In this document: piece after piece, positions 36,836 through 48,000 of the stretch
Numbering within the stretch: the first letter of the stretch is position 1
Layout: every line of letters begins with the position of its first letter
DNA from: an uncultured Clostridia bacterium
Lineage (GTDB): Bacteria; Bacillota; Clostridia; Christensenellales; Borkfalkiaceae
Length of the DNA: 64,000 nt
Reading direction: 5' to 3'
Assembly (NCBI GenBank): GCA_947628505.1
Contig: CANRAD010000006.1
Coordinates: forward strand, 1-64,000
The notes under the pieces: model-generated
Told to the model about the DNA's origin: nothing
The model's input: only the letters and a program-made list of their open reading frames with translations
Databases searched by the model: none
Made by a program: the position numbers and the translations under genes

Positions 36836-36985
36836 GAAAAGCGGCGGGAGAGCGCAAATGCGCTCTCCCGCCGCACGATATTGCGCTGTTTTTGGGCGGC
36901 GGAGAGTAAAATATTTACATTCATATCCGCGGAGACTTCCGCCCATACTGTTTTCAGGGGCAACGCCCCGCACACGGGAGGAAGA

Positions 36986-37180
36986 ATGGAAAAGTTCATA
37001 CTCGGCCTTGCCATAGGTATGGCGGGCGGCGCGATAATAGTGGCTAATAACTGTAAGCTCAGAAATCTCGTGAAGAAAAATCAGGAAGATTTCATGCAGA
37101 AAGCCGAAAATTATATAGACACTAAGCTCGAGGAACTCGAAAAAAACGGCAAAAAGACCTCTTCTAAGAGTTCCGAATAA
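36986..37180 (+). CDS. Small single-TM protein
   Basis: SD GGGAGGAAG, TM segment LGLAIGMAGGAIIVANN. Confidence 0.6.
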   Translation: MEKFILGLAIGMAGGAIIVANNCKLRNLVKKNQEDFMQKAENYIDTKLEELEKNGKKTSSKSSE

Positions 37181-37182
37181 AA

Positions 37183-37221
37183 AAATATTGCCGCGGAGTA
37201 TTTCGCGGCAATATTTTTATT
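37183..37221. terminator. Terminator
   Basis: AAAAATATTGCCGCG-gagtatt-CGCGGCAATATTTTT. Confidence 0.85.
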
Positions 37222-37254
37222 GAAAGACGGGGAGTTTTGTGGTAAAATAAACGT

Positions 37255-37686
37255 ATGGAAAGATACGTTGCTTTCGATATCGGCGATAAAAGGGTGGGCG
37301 TTGCGGTCTCCGATCCGTTCAACAGCTATGCTTTGCCTTCGCTCACGTATGTGCGAAAAGGCTTTTCCGCCGACGTCGAAGCGCTTATCGCCGTCGCAAA
37401 AGAAAAAGGCGCCACGAAGATAATCTGCGGATTGCCCGTAAACGCCGACGGCTCCGAATCGGTGCAGACGGCCAAGACGGCGCGCTTTATAGAGGCGCTG
37501 CGCGAAAAGTCGCCTTGCCCCGTGGAGTGTTGCGACGAGCGCTATACCACGGAGATGGCGCATGAAACGCTGATATCGGAGGGTATGGCGCGGCAAAAGC
37601 GGAAAAATTACGTAGACGCTCTGGCCGCCGCCAACATTCTCGACGGGTATCTCGCGCAAATCAGAAAAAAGGAGATAAAAAAATGA
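37255..37686 (+). CDS. ruvX: Holliday junction resolvase-like YqgF/RuvX
   Basis: FDIGDKRVGVAVSDP, GLPVNADGSE, DERYTT, DALAAANIL. Confidence 0.95.
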   Translation: MERYVAFDIGDKRVGVAVSDPFNSYALPSLTYVRKGFSADVEALIAVAKEKGATKIICGLPVNADGSESVQTAKTARFIEALREKSPCPVECCDERYTTEMAHETLISEGMARQKRKNYVDALAAANILDGYLAQIRKKEIKK

Positions 37687-37967
37687 GCGAAGAAGAGTTT
37701 GAGGATGAGGACAACGAGATAATAGAGCTTGTGGACGACGAGGGGAAGATAGTGAAATTCAAGCTCCTCGACGTAACGGAGTACAAGGGCGAGAAATACA
37801 CGCTGCTGCTCGCCGCCGAACCGGACGACGAAATAGCCGAGGACGAAGTGCTCATATTCCGTCTCAACGAAAAAGAGGAGATCCTCGAACCGATAGAGGA
37901 CGAAGATCTCTTGCAGGAAGTTTTCGATTTTTACTGCGCCGAGGCGGACGAAGAGTCGGAAAATTGA
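37683..37967 (+). CDS. DUF1292 family protein
   Basis: Acidic; VDDEGKIVKFKLLDVTEYKGEKYTLLLAAE, downstream of ruvX as commonly seen. Confidence 0.85.
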   Translation: MSEEEFEDEDNEIIELVDDEGKIVKFKLLDVTEYKGEKYTLLLAAEPDDEIAEDEVLIFRLNEKEEILEPIEDEDLLQEVFDFYCAEADEESEN

Positions 37968-37970
37968 GAG

Positions 37971-37999
37971 TTGACAAAAATGCGTAAAAGTAATATAAT
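37971..37999 (+). promoter_or_regulatory. Consensus promoter of DtxR/MntR gene
   Basis: TTGACA-17-TATAAT. Confidence 0.88.
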
Positions 38000-38005
38000 T
38001 ACTCT

Positions 38006-38368
38006 ATGAAACGCAACAGATCGACAGAAGATTATCTTGAATGTATCCTTCTTTTGTCTCAACGCTCCGAATACGTTCATCGGGTGGACGTTGCGAGGAA
38101 AGTGGGCGTTTCTCAGCCTGCCGTGCAGAAAGCCGTTAAGATTCTGCAAGCGAGCGGGTTTGTGGAATGTGAGGGCATGCATATATACCTTACGCGAAAG
38201 GGCGAGGAGTATGCCGCGCGGGTGTACGACAGACACTGCACTTTAAAGGAGTTTTTGGAAAAACTCGGAGTGAACGCCGCCGACGCGGAAGCGGACGCAT
38301 GCGAGATGGAGCACGTCATTTCCGAAGCCGCGTTCGAGGCGATTAAAAATTTTGTAAAGAGCAATTGA
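38006..38368 (+). CDS. DtxR/MntR family metal-dependent regulator
   Basis: STEDYLECILLLSQRSEYVHRVDVARKVGVSQPAVQKAVKILQASGFVE ... H..LKEFLEKLGV. Confidence 0.9.
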   Translation: MKRNRSTEDYLECILLLSQRSEYVHRVDVARKVGVSQPAVQKAVKILQASGFVECEGMHIYLTRKGEEYAARVYDRHCTLKEFLEKLGVNAADAEADACEMEHVISEAAFEAIKNFVKSN

Positions 38369-38397
38369 AAAGCCGCGCAATACCGCGGCTTTTTTAA
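38369..38397 (+). terminator. Terminator
   Basis: AAAAGCCGCG-CAATAC-CGCGGCTTTTTT-type hairpin. Confidence 0.85.
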
Positions 38398-38485
38398 TTT
38401 GTTTTCCGTCATTCGGAAAATTCCCCTTTCCGGGAGCAACAAGGCGCCGAAGCGTTCGCAAAGAACGCTTCGGCGCCCGTAAGTT

Positions 38486-39523
38486 TTATCTTCTTATTTC
38501 ATATTCCTGATTCATGAGCTTGATTATCGACTCTTCGTCGTCGGTGATATTGAAATCGCCATGCATCGTGTGCTTGATGACGGACGACGCCACCGCAAAG
38601 TTTACGATATCGTCGGGCTTCATATGCCGCATTATGGCGTAAATCATGCCGCTTGCAAAGGCGTCGCCGCCGCCCACGCGGTCGAGGATATTGAAGCGGA
38701 AAGTGCGGCTTTCATAGGTCTCGCCGTCATACCAGAGGAAAGCTTTGAGGCTGTTTTCGCTGCCGGAATGAACATAGCGCACGTGTCTGCCGATGGCCTT
38801 TATGTCGAACCGCTTCGAAATCTCGCGGAAAATTCTGTCCTGCTCTTTATACGAAGGGTTCATTGAAAGTCCGTCTTTCATATCCTTGCCGTCGGGCCCG
38901 GGAAGATTGAGCGGCTCTATGCCGAAGAGCACGTCGACGTAAGGAAGATATTCGGTTATGCAGTCGCGCGCTTCCTGCCAGCCCCAGAGCGCGGAACGGA
39001 AGTTGCAGTCGAAGCTCACCGTCAGTCCGAGTTCCTTTGCCGCTTGCAAGGCATAGGTTATGAGGTTGCGGCAGTTCTGCGAAAGCGCGGGCGTTATGCC
39101 GGAAAGGTGAAGCCACGTGAAGCCTTCGAGCTTCTTTTTGAAATCCACCTTGGAGAAGTCGTAAGTGGCGAAGGACGAATCCTTTCTGTCGTAGGTTACT
39201 TTCGAGGAGCGCACGCCGAAGCCCTCTTCGAGGAAATATATGCCCATTCTTCCGCTGTCGGAATAGATGCAAGGCGAGCAATGCACGTCGTTGGAGCGGA
39301 GATATCTTATCGCGGCTTTGCCTATCGACGAATCGGGCACTACGGTGAAATAAGAGGAATCTACGCCGAGGTTGGCGAGCGCCGCCGCAACATTGGCTTC
39401 CGCGCCGCCGTAAGTAACTTTAAACTCGTCGGTGGTCCTTATCTTTTCGTAATTGGGGGGCGAGAGCCTGAGCAACAGCTCGCCCATGGTTATAAACTTG
39501 ATATTTTCTTTATTTTCAATCAT
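38486..39523 (-). CDS. PfkB family sugar kinase (KDG kinase-like)
   Basis: MGELLLRLSPP...YGGAEANVAAALANLG; DRVGGGDAFASGMIYA. Confidence 0.88.
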   Translation of the reverse strand: MIENKENIKFITMGELLLRLSPPNYEKIRTTDEFKVTYGGAEANVAAALANLGVDSSYFTVVPDSSIGKAAIRYLRSNDVHCSPCIYSDSGRMGIYFLEEGFGVRSSKVTYDRKDSSFATYDFSKVDFKKKLEGFTWLHLSGITPALSQNCRNLITYALQAAKELGLTVSFDCNFRSALWGWQEARDCITEYLPYVDVLFGIEPLNLPGPDGKDMKDGLSMNPSYKEQDRIFREISKRFDIKAIGRHVRYVHSGSENSLKAFLWYDGETYESRTFRFNILDRVGGGDAFASGMIYAIMRHMKPDDIVNFAVASSVIKHTMHGDFNITDDEESIIKLMNQEYEIRR

Positions 39524-39626
39524 AAAAATTCCCCCGGATTTTCATTCGGCAACATTATATCATTATTTTTTATATTTGTACATACCCAAATCGAAAAAAT
39601 AATTGCTTTTTTTATGCGGTTCTGTT

Positions 39627-39651
39627 AATATATTCATCGGATGAATATATT
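39627..39651. promoter_or_regulatory. Perfect 25-bp palindrome in kdgK-like/dehydrogenase divergent intergenic region
   Basis: AATATATTCATC-G-GATGAATATATT. Confidence 0.7.
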
Positions 39652-39671
39652 CATACGGATGTGAAAGAGAT

Positions 39672-40616
39672 ATGAAGATAGCCGTAAACGTCAGCGCGAT
39701 AACCAACGGGGATATGGATTTCTCGGAGTTCGACGCGCTCGGCGAAGTCAGATATTTCGGCGAACTCACGCGCGGGGAGTTGAAAGAATTGATAAAAGAC
39801 TGCGACGCGCTTGTAGTCAACAAAGTAGAGGTGGACGGCGAACTTATTGCCGCGTGTCCTTCTTTGAAATACGTCGGCACGTTTGCCACGGGATATAACG
39901 TCATAGACATATCCGCTTGCCGCAAACGCGGGATAACGGTGTGCAACGTTCCCGATTATTCCACGAACCCCGTTTCCCAGCACGTATTCGCCCTGCTTTT
40001 GGCGCTCTACGGCAAGCTGAGGGAATATTCGGCCTCGGTGGATAACGGCGATTGGGTGAGGAGCAAAACGTTTACCTATTTCCCCTGGCCCACGAGCGAG
40101 CTGTACGGCAAAAAGTTCGGCGTGGTGGGATACGGAAATATAGGTTCGAAAGTGGCGAAAATAGCCGAGGCGTTCGGCGCGGAGCCCCTCGTTTATACCC
40201 GCACGAAACCTTCGGACTGCCCTTACAGATTGGTAACGTTCGAAGAAATTCTGGAAGAAAGCGACGTTCTCTCTTTGCATTGTCCGTTGACGGCGCAGAC
40301 GGAGAAGATGATTAACGCCAAAACGATATCCGCAATGAAGACGGGCGCCGTGCTCATAAACACCGCCCGCGGCGGCCTCATAGACGAAGAGGCGCTGGCG
40401 TGCGCCCTCAGAACGGGCAAGCTGGCGGGCGCCGGGCTGGACGTGGTTTCCGTGGAGCCCATGCTCGCGGACAACCCCCTTCTCGGCGTCGGAAACTGTA
40501 TAATAACCCCGCATATAGGCTGGGTGGCGAGGGAGACGAGGCAGAGACTTTTGCATATCGCGGCGGACAATCTCAAATCGTTCATCGAGGGCCGGCCGAA
40601 AAACGTAGTAAGCTGA
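39672..40616 (+). CDS. D-2-hydroxyacid dehydrogenase (glycerate dehydrogenase-like)
   Basis: VVGYGNIGSKVAKIAEAFG, NTARGGLIDEEAL, NPVSQHVFALLL. Confidence 0.92.
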   Translation: MKIAVNVSAITNGDMDFSEFDALGEVRYFGELTRGELKELIKDCDALVVNKVEVDGELIAACPSLKYVGTFATGYNVIDISACRKRGITVCNVPDYSTNPVSQHVFALLLALYGKLREYSASVDNGDWVRSKTFTYFPWPTSELYGKKFGVVGYGNIGSKVAKIAEAFGAEPLVYTRTKPSDCPYRLVTFEEILEESDVLSLHCPLTAQTEKMINAKTISAMKTGAVLINTARGGLIDEEALACALRTGKLAGAGLDVVSVEPMLADNPLLGVGNCIITPHIGWVARETRQRLLHIAADNLKSFIEGRPKNVVS

Positions 40617-40673
40617 AAAAACGCGGGACGGAACAGACGCCGTCTCGCGTTTATATTTATCTCGTAAAATTCA

Positions 40674-40698
40674 AAAGGCGGCCTCGGCCGCCTTTTTA
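40674..40698. terminator. Bidirectional terminator
   Basis: AAAGGCGGCC-TC-GGCCGCCTTTTT. Confidence 0.85.
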
Positions 40699-41820
40699 TC
40701 ATTTGTTCCAGAAAGTGCTGTTTATCGTATCCAGCTTATAGTCTATGGTTCCGAGGCTGTACGGCAGAGGCGTGCTCAATCTCAAAAGCGTGGCTCTCGT
40801 TGTATTGTTGCGCTTGTTGTCTATGGCGGCGAACCAATATGTCTGCGAAACGCCGTGCAGTTCGCCGTCGTAATTGACGCTTATCGAAACGGTCTTCAAA
40901 GGCTGTTCCGTTTCGTCCTCGTTGAGCTTGGGAGTGAACAGATCGGCGGCTTTGAGTTTGTCCGCATAGTCTTTGCGCTCGTCGTCCGAAAGCGAGGCGT
41001 TGCCGCCGGAGAGCACATAGGTGTTTATGCCGGCGTTGGGAGTGTAGAAGTTGACGGCTTGCGAGAGCGAAGAGGAAAAGTTGCCCATCGCCCGCACGGC
41101 GATATCTATCTGGCACACGTCGAAGAGAGTGTTGTAAAGGCCGTCGAGATTGTCGCGCGTGCTCACCGTCTGCTTTCCGTCGGCGAGATTATCCGTCAGA
41201 ACGGTTGTGTACTTAGAACCGGAATAGTTGTAGAACGTCTCGTAAGAGCGGTCCACTTCCACATACGTCTGCGAAAGGGAGCCCGCCTGATAGTTCGCGG
41301 GCGTGGCGCATTTCACCTCTTGTTTGCTGTAAAGCGGGCGGAGATAGTTGGCCACGGGGAGGAAGTAACACTCGGTTACCATTTTCTGTTCCCCGAAAAC
41401 TTTCTCGTTGCCGTTGTATTTGAAAGTAACGGAGTCCACCGAAAATTCGGTCTTGTAATAATACGCCAGAACATCTCCCGTTGCAGAGGAGTTGGCATAG
41501 CCGCTCTTGTAGTTTTCGGGCATGCCGGGCAAGGTCGAATATTCGAAGTTTTTCGCGTAAAACTCCGTCGTGTAAGTGCCGGCGCCGTATTCCACCGAGT
41601 AGGTGGGATTGCCCGTCGAGGGCTTTCTGAACGAGACGGCGTAAGTCATCATCTCCTTGTCCGCATCGGTAAGCGTGGGCTGAATTCGGCCGAAAGTCGT
41701 ATCGGCGTACCAATTTGATGCGAGAGAGGCTCTGTTCTTGTTCGAGCCGCCGCAACCGGCCGCCGTAAGCAGGCAACCGGCCGCCGTTATTGCCGCCAGA
41801 ATTACAAAAGGTTTTTTCAT
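40699..41820 (-). CDS. Lipoprotein of unknown function
   Basis: Signal peptide with lipobox TAAGC. Confidence 0.8.
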   Translation of the reverse strand: MKKPFVILAAITAAGCLLTAAGCGGSNKNRASLASNWYADTTFGRIQPTLTDADKEMMTYAVSFRKPSTGNPTYSVEYGAGTYTTEFYAKNFEYSTLPGMPENYKSGYANSSATGDVLAYYYKTEFSVDSVTFKYNGNEKVFGEQKMVTECYFLPVANYLRPLYSKQEVKCATPANYQAGSLSQTYVEVDRSYETFYNYSGSKYTTVLTDNLADGKQTVSTRDNLDGLYNTLFDVCQIDIAVRAMGNFSSSLSQAVNFYTPNAGINTYVLSGGNASLSDDERKDYADKLKAADLFTPKLNEDETEQPLKTVSISVNYDGELHGVSQTYWFAAIDNKRNNTTRATLLRLSTPLPYSLGTIDYKLDTINSTFWNK

Positions 41821-41946
41821 AATATATCCGTAAAAATGGTTATTTTCGAAATTACAGCGCTATTATAGCATATATTTTCGCAATTGTAAAAACTTTTATG
41901 CCACAAAATCTTTAAAATTATCCCGTCTTTGTGCTATAATGAACTT

Positions 41947-44900
41947 ATGATTTCCGCATACGAATGCGCGACGTTGCCCGTCGCCCTCGAAAAACTCAGA
42001 GACATATGCCTCGAAAACGAGCGAGCCGAAGTTAAGACGATAATTTTTTGCGAGGACAGACTCACTCTCGCCGCCGAACGCGCGGTTTGTTCGGCGGTGG
42101 GGGGAACCTTTTCTTCGTCGGTTTACACCTTCGCCCGTTTTCTCGCCTCCGAACGCGGCAAAAATCCCGCCGTGCTCTCCGAACAGGGCTCGGCTATGGC
42201 CGTCAGGAGGATAATCGACGGGAACAGAGGGAGTTTGCGCCTTTTCAGAAAACTCAACGCGGTCGCGGCGGCGCAGTCCGTGTACGATACGATAGCTCTG
42301 CTCTATTCTTCGCGGGTGAGCGCGGAGGACGTCAAAAGTGCGCTCGGCAAGAATTTTTCCGGCGCGACGGCCGATAAATTGCACGATATCGCACTTATTT
42401 ACGAAAAATACGGCGAATACCTTGAAGAGAGCGGCAGAGAGGACAGAAACAGATACCTTAAACAACTTTCGGGGATAATCGGAACCAGCGGAAAAATAAA
42501 GAACAGCCGGGTTGTTTTTCTCGGATTTCAGGCGCTCACGCGCACGGTCGCCGAGTGCGTGAAAGCGGCGTTCGCCGCGGCGGCGGACGTTACGGGGCTG
42601 TTCATAGGCGGCAAGGAAGATCTGTACGTCAACGAGGCGTTGACGGATTTCAGAAACGCGGCCGCCGAATTCGGCGGGGCGCAGGTATTCCCGGAGTGCG
42701 GCAAGCTCAACGGCTCGGCGGAGAGATTGAGAAAGGGGCTGTATAACCCCGAGACGTTCTCCTCGGAGCCCGCAAACTGCGACGACGTGTTCATATTCGA
42801 GGCGGCGGACGAGGAAGAGGAGTTTGCGTATATCGCCGCAAATATCAAAAAACACGTCCTCGACAAGGGCGAGAGATACGGTGCGATATCCGTAATGCTC
42901 CCCGATACGGGAGCGGGCGCGCGAACGCTGCAAAGGGTGTTTTCGCAGTACCGTATTCCCTATTATTGCGACAGGCGAATGCCGCTTATAGAGCATCCGC
43001 TGTGCACTTTCGTGTTCGCGTATCTCAATTGCGCGGTGTACGGCTGTTTGCCTCGGGACGTGGACGTCGTCGTGGCCGCTCCGTTCTTCCCGGCGGACAA
43101 AAAAGATAAAGATATATTCAGAAATTATCTTCTGAGATTGGCAAATTACCGCGGCGGCGTGCGCCGCGTTCCCGACAGGGAAATAACGCTTTCCGCGGGT
43201 TTCGATCCGGAAGCAGTGGAGCGCGTGAGAAAAAAGTTCGAGGAAGGGCTCGCGGCGGTTTCGCCCTCCGCCGGCAAAAACGCGGCGCAGGGGATAAGGG
43301 AGTTGCTCTCGGCTTTCGGAGCCGAAGAGAAGCTCTCGTCGCTTGCAGCGGAGTTCGGAGACGACTATCCGGCCGCCTCGGCGTTCTGCGAGAGAATTTA
43401 CGCCGGTGTTTCGGACGTTCTCGACGAGGCCGAGAGCCTCGCGGGAGATTTGCCGCAAAAGGAGTTTATATCCGTTTTGAAAAGCGGATTTTCGGCGTGC
43501 GAGATATCGATAATACCCCCCAAAGCGGACGCGGTGTTCGTGGGCGATCTTGCGGCCACGGCGAATACGGGCAGCAGCGTCGTGTTTGCCGCGGGGCTTA
43601 CGGGGGACGCGCCGGGCGCGAGCGCCGACACCGCGCTTTTGACCGACAGAGAGATAAACGCGCTCGCGGATATCGGCATAAACGTCGCGCCGAAGATATT
43701 GCAAGTAAATATGCGCAGAAGGGAGACGGCCGCGCTCAACGTGTGCGCTTTTCGCGAGGCGCTGTATCTCTCGTATCCGGTGCGTTCGGGCGGAGAAGAG
43801 TGCGGCAAGAGCGAGATAATATCTTACGCCGAGGCGCTTTTCAAATCGCCTTCCGGCGGAAAACTCTCTCCCCTCAACGGCAGAAAGCTGGAAAAATCGG
43901 CAAAGGCCGTTCCCTATTATTCATGCGAACCTACGCCGGCGCTCAAACAGCTCGTTAAAAACCGCGCGCGTCCGGACGCCGTGGCGGCAATATACGAGGC
44001 GCTCTCGGAAAACGGCTTTTCGAAAGAGGCCGACGCGGCTGTCAAATTGCCGCCCGAAAAGAGATTGTCGGGGGCGAAGGAGCTGTATTTCAGCTATAAC
44101 GGCGTCTCTCCCACGGCGCTCGAAACTTATTTTTCGTGCCCGTATCTGGCGTTCATGCGCCAAGGTCTGAAAGTGCAGGAGAGGGATGAAGGCGCGGTGC
44201 GCGCTCTCGACTCGGGCAATTTCATTCACTCCGTTTTGCAGGATATAGCCGCGGAAATGGGCGCGTTTGAGGACGTGGAGGGGCTTGAAAAGCGCGCGGC
44301 GGAAATAGCCGAAGAGAAGCTCTCCAAGCCGCCTTACAAGGCGCTTGCCGACAGAAAAAGCGGGCAATATGCCGCCGCCAATTTAAAAGACGAGGCGGTC
44401 AAAGTCTGCAAGGGCGCGTATTTGCAACTGAAAAATTCCTCGTTCGCCGTGTCCGCCGTCGAAGCGCAGTGCAGAATAAATCTGCCGATGGGCGTGAACG
44501 TGTTCGGGCGCATAGACAGAGTGGACGTCTGCGGCGACATGGTGAGGATTATCGATTATAAGACGGGAACGATTGATTGTTCGCCCTCGAAATATTATAC
44601 GGGTTCGAAATTGCAGTTGCCGCTGTATCTTCTCGCCGCGGCCGAGGGCAAACGCGCGGTCGGAGCCTATTATTTCCCCGCCGCGGTGGAATACCGCGAA
44701 AAGCAGGACGGCGTTTTCAGACTGCAAGGGTTCATGGACGGCGGCGAGGACGTCGTAAGGGCCTCCGACGGCAACGTAAAGCAAGGGGAAAAGTCGGAAT
44801 ATTTCGACGCGTATCTGAACGGAAGAAAGATAGAGAGCGCCATGGGCGGCGAAGAGTTCGCGTACTTTCTCGGCTATTCGAAATTGGTGGCGGGGAAGGG

Positions 44901-45087
44901 CGCGGCCGAGATGATGTCCGGCAACATAGCGCCCTCTCCGGCGGGGGACGTTTGCAAATACTGCAAGATGGGCGGCAGTTGCGGGTTCCTTGTCGGCAGA
45001 GACGGCGACGAGCGCAGAACTCCGTCGGTGAAATGTTCGGAGATTGCAGCAATCGCCAAAGAAAGCGGAGGTAAAGTCGATGATTGA
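41947..45087 (+). CDS. addB: ATP-dependent helicase/nuclease subunit B (AddB-like)
   Basis: C-terminal RecB-like nuclease (GNFIHSVLQDIA, IDRVDVCGDMVRIIDYKTG, QLPLYLLAA) plus CPYLAF and CKYCKMGGSC cluster ligands; upstream of addA. Confidence 0.88.
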   Translation: MISAYECATLPVALEKLRDICLENERAEVKTIIFCEDRLTLAAERAVCSAVGGTFSSSVYTFARFLASERGKNPAVLSEQGSAMAVRRIIDGNRGSLRLFRKLNAVAAAQSVYDTIALLYSSRVSAEDVKSALGKNFSGATADKLHDIALIYEKYGEYLEESGREDRNRYLKQLSGIIGTSGKIKNSRVVFLGFQALTRTVAECVKAAFAAAADVTGLFIGGKEDLYVNEALTDFRNAAAEFGGAQVFPECGKLNGSAERLRKGLYNPETFSSEPANCDDVFIFEAADEEEEFAYIAANIKKHVLDKGERYGAISVMLPDTGAGARTLQRVFSQYRIPYYCDRRMPLIEHPLCTFVFAYLNCAVYGCLPRDVDVVVAAPFFPADKKDKDIFRNYLLRLANYRGGVRRVPDREITLSAGFDPEAVERVRKKFEEGLAAVSPSAGKNAAQGIRELLSAFGAEEKLSSLAAEFGDDYPAASAFCERIYAGVSDVLDEAESLAGDLPQKEFISVLKSGFSACEISIIPPKADAVFVGDLAATANTGSSVVFAAGLTGDAPGASADTALLTDREINALADIGINVAPKILQVNMRRRETAALNVCAFREALYLSYPVRSGGEECGKSEIISYAEALFKSPSGGKLSPLNGRKLEKSAKAVPYYSCEPTPALKQLVKNRARPDAVAAIYEALSENGFSKEADAAVKLPPEKRLSGAKELYFSYNGVSPTALETYFSCPYLAFMRQGLKVQERDEGAVRALDSGNFIHSVLQDIAAEMGAFEDVEGLEKRAAEIAEEKLSKPPYKALADRKSGQYAAANLKDEAVKVCKGAYLQLKNSSFAVSAVEAQCRINLPMGVNVFGRIDRVDVCGDMVRIIDYKTGTIDCSPSKYYTGSKLQLPLYLLAAAEGKRAVGAYYFPAAVEYREKQDGVFRLQGFMDGGEDVVRASDGNVKQGEKSEYFDAYLNGRKIESAMGGEEFAYFLGYSKLVAGKGAAEMMSGNIAPSPAGDVCKYCKMGGSCGFLVGRDGDERRTPSVKCSEIAAIAKESGGKVDD

Positions 45088-48000
45088 ACCCACTTCCGAA
45101 CAGCGGGCGGCGATTTCGGCCCGCGGTAAAGTAATAGTTTCCGCGTCGGCGGGCAGCGGCAAAACTTTCGTCATGATAAAAAAACTCGCCGACGAAATAG
45201 CTGGCGGGGCCGAGCTCGACGGCGTTCTCGCGGTAACGTTCACGAAAAAAGCCGCCGCGCAAATGAAAGAAAAATTGCGCGCGGAGCTCATTTCGCGCGT
45301 CGAAAAGGCGGACGGCGCATTGAAAGCGCATCTCAAAGTCCAGCTCTCCAAAATAAATTCCGCCGCCATATGCACTATCCATTCCCTCTGTTCGCGATTG
45401 TTGCGCACATATTTTTACGCGCTCGGAATAGACGGCGGGTTTACGATAATGGCGGAGGGCGACGCCGAATCCGAAGAGCTCAAAACGCGCGCCGTCGAAA
45501 ATCTGTTCGAGAGAAAATACGCTTCCGACGACGCCGGTTTTTACGATTTATTGTCGTGTTTTTCCAGAAAGAGAAGCGACGCGTCGTTCAAAAAACTCGT
45601 GCTCGCTTCATACGCTTCGGTGCGCACGGTCTGCGGCTATAAAAAACTGCTTGAAAGCGCGGAGGAGCTCTATTCCGACAACGGGTTCAAGGCCGTTTGC
45701 AAAGAGCTCTCCGATATGATTGCCGCAAAATACCGCGCGTTGCGCGCCGAGGTGGAGAATTTTGCCGAAAATTTCCCCGAAACGGCAAATAAAGCAATAT
45801 ATATGCGCATTTTCGAGGAGATGGAAACGGCTTTGAAGTGCGCCGAGCAGGGCGGCATATTCGCGCCCTTGCCGGCTCTCTCCTCTGTGAGAAAACCCGT
45901 CGACGGCGAACAAGACAAGGAAGCCGGGGAGAAATACAAGGCTTTCAGAGCGGAGATTTCGAAAAAATATTTCTCTGCGCGGGGAGATATCGCATCCGAG
46001 GCCGAAGAGGAGCGGAAGTTCTTGCAGAGCGGGCGGACGGCCGCGGAGTTTTCGAAACTGCTGTCGGAGTTCGACGACGAATATTTCTCCGTCAAAACGG
46101 ACGAAAACAAGCTCGACTACAACGACTTGGAGCATCTCACATTGAAATTGCTCGAAGACAAAGACGTGCTTGCGGAGATAAACGGAACGTATAAACGGGT
46201 GTTCGTGGACGAATATCAGGACGTCAATCCCGTGCAGGAGGCCATAATTTCGGCGTTTACGCGGGAGAGTTTTCTTGTCGGCGACGTAAAGCAGGCAATT
46301 TACGGGTTCAGGGGCAGTAAGTCGCTCTTTTTCGCCGAAAAGTATTCGAGATATCTCTCGGGCGACGGCGAGGCGTTGCGGCTCTCGGAAAATTTCAGAA
46401 GCTGCAAAAAAGTAATAGATTTCGTCAACGGGCTCTTTTCGGTAGCCATGCGCGAGAGCATATGCGGCTTCGATTTTACGAACAATTCCGAGATGACGGC
46501 GTCGGGGGCATACCCGCCCGAAAGCGGGCTCGCGCAAATAGCGGTGTTCGGCAAAGAGCGCAAAGAAGAGCGCAAAAGAGGGGTGTATTCCGTCAAAGAC
46601 GACGGCAGGAGCGTTTCGCACACGCGCGAGGGGCTCGCGGCGCTGAAAATAGTGGAAAACGAATTGAAAAGCAAGCGTTACGATCCCGCCGCGGGCGGCT
46701 ACGTCGACATTCAACCCGGCGATATATGCATACTTACGCGCAAGAACGGCGGCGGTTCGGCCGAAGGGATAACGCGCGCGTTGAAGGACGCCGGATATCA
46801 GGTTTCCGGCGTGCAGGAGACGAATATATGCCGCTTGCCCGAGGTTAAAAAAATCATAGATATTCTCTCGCTGATAGATAACGCCGAACAGGACGTGCCG
46901 TTGGTAACCGCTCTGCTTTCGCCGATAGGCGGATTGACGGAGAACGACCTCGCGACCGTCAGAGTGGCGTTGAAAAGGGAGAAAAAGCTCTCTTTCAGAG
47001 AATGTTGCGCGGCATACGCCGCGGCCGCGGACACTCCCGTCGCGGCAAAGTTGAAAGCGTTTTACGAAAAGCTCTCGGAATATGTGAAACTTGCGGAGAT
47101 TCTGACGGCGGGAGAGCTTATAGACAAGATACTTGCGGACGCGGGTTACGAGGCCGCGTATTCGGCGGGGAACGGCGAAAAGCTCGCCGCGGTTTTAAGG
47201 CTCGCCGCGGAGGGGGACAAACTTCCGCTCGCGGCCTTCCTCGCAAAGATAAAAGCGGGGGGATATAATATCCCCGCGCCGGCGGCGGCTCCCTCCGACA
47301 GTATTAAGGTAATGACCATGCACGCCGCCAAGGGACTTGAATTTCCCGTGGTGATAATTTCGGACATATGCCGCACTTTCAAGGGCGCGGACTATTCCGA
47401 ACTGCCCTTCGACGACAAGTACGGGTTTGCCGCGAAGCGATACGACAGGGAGAATATGACGTTCGGACCGACCGTTCTTTCGAGATTGTGCAAACTCAGG
47501 GCGGACAGAGAAGAGCTGAAAAACGAGTTGAATTTGTTTTACGTGGCGTGCACGCGGGCAATGAACAAGCTGTACGTGCTCGCCGAAGAGGAAGAGGAAT
47601 ATTCCGCCGCGCGCGCGGCGGAAGCGCGCGCGTACAGCCAGACTTTCGATATGTCGCGCTTGCCGCGCGCCGACATAGGCGAGCTTACGGATTTCGACGC
47701 ACATTCCGGGCCTTCCGTTTTTATAGGAGAGGCGGATAAAACCGTAAAAGCGGAGATATGTTCGCGTTTTATGCGCGAATACGCCTATTCGGCGAGCGTG
47801 GATTTGCCCGTTAAAAGCTCCGCTTCGGCAATTATGAGAATGAGAGACGGCGAGCCGTACTCCGCCGAGAAAAAACTCTTCGGCGGCGAGGGTGAAACGG
47901 GCACCGAAAGGGGCACCGCCTATCACAGATTTCTCGAACTGTGCGATTTCTCCTTAAAAGACGAAAAAGATATCGCCCGCGAACTCTCCGATTTCGTCGC

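Noticed and set aside
41896-43704. 602-aa minus-strand ORF opposite addB
   Set aside because: Antisense shadow of addB; composition dominated by R/F/Y/V typical of reverse-frame translation.
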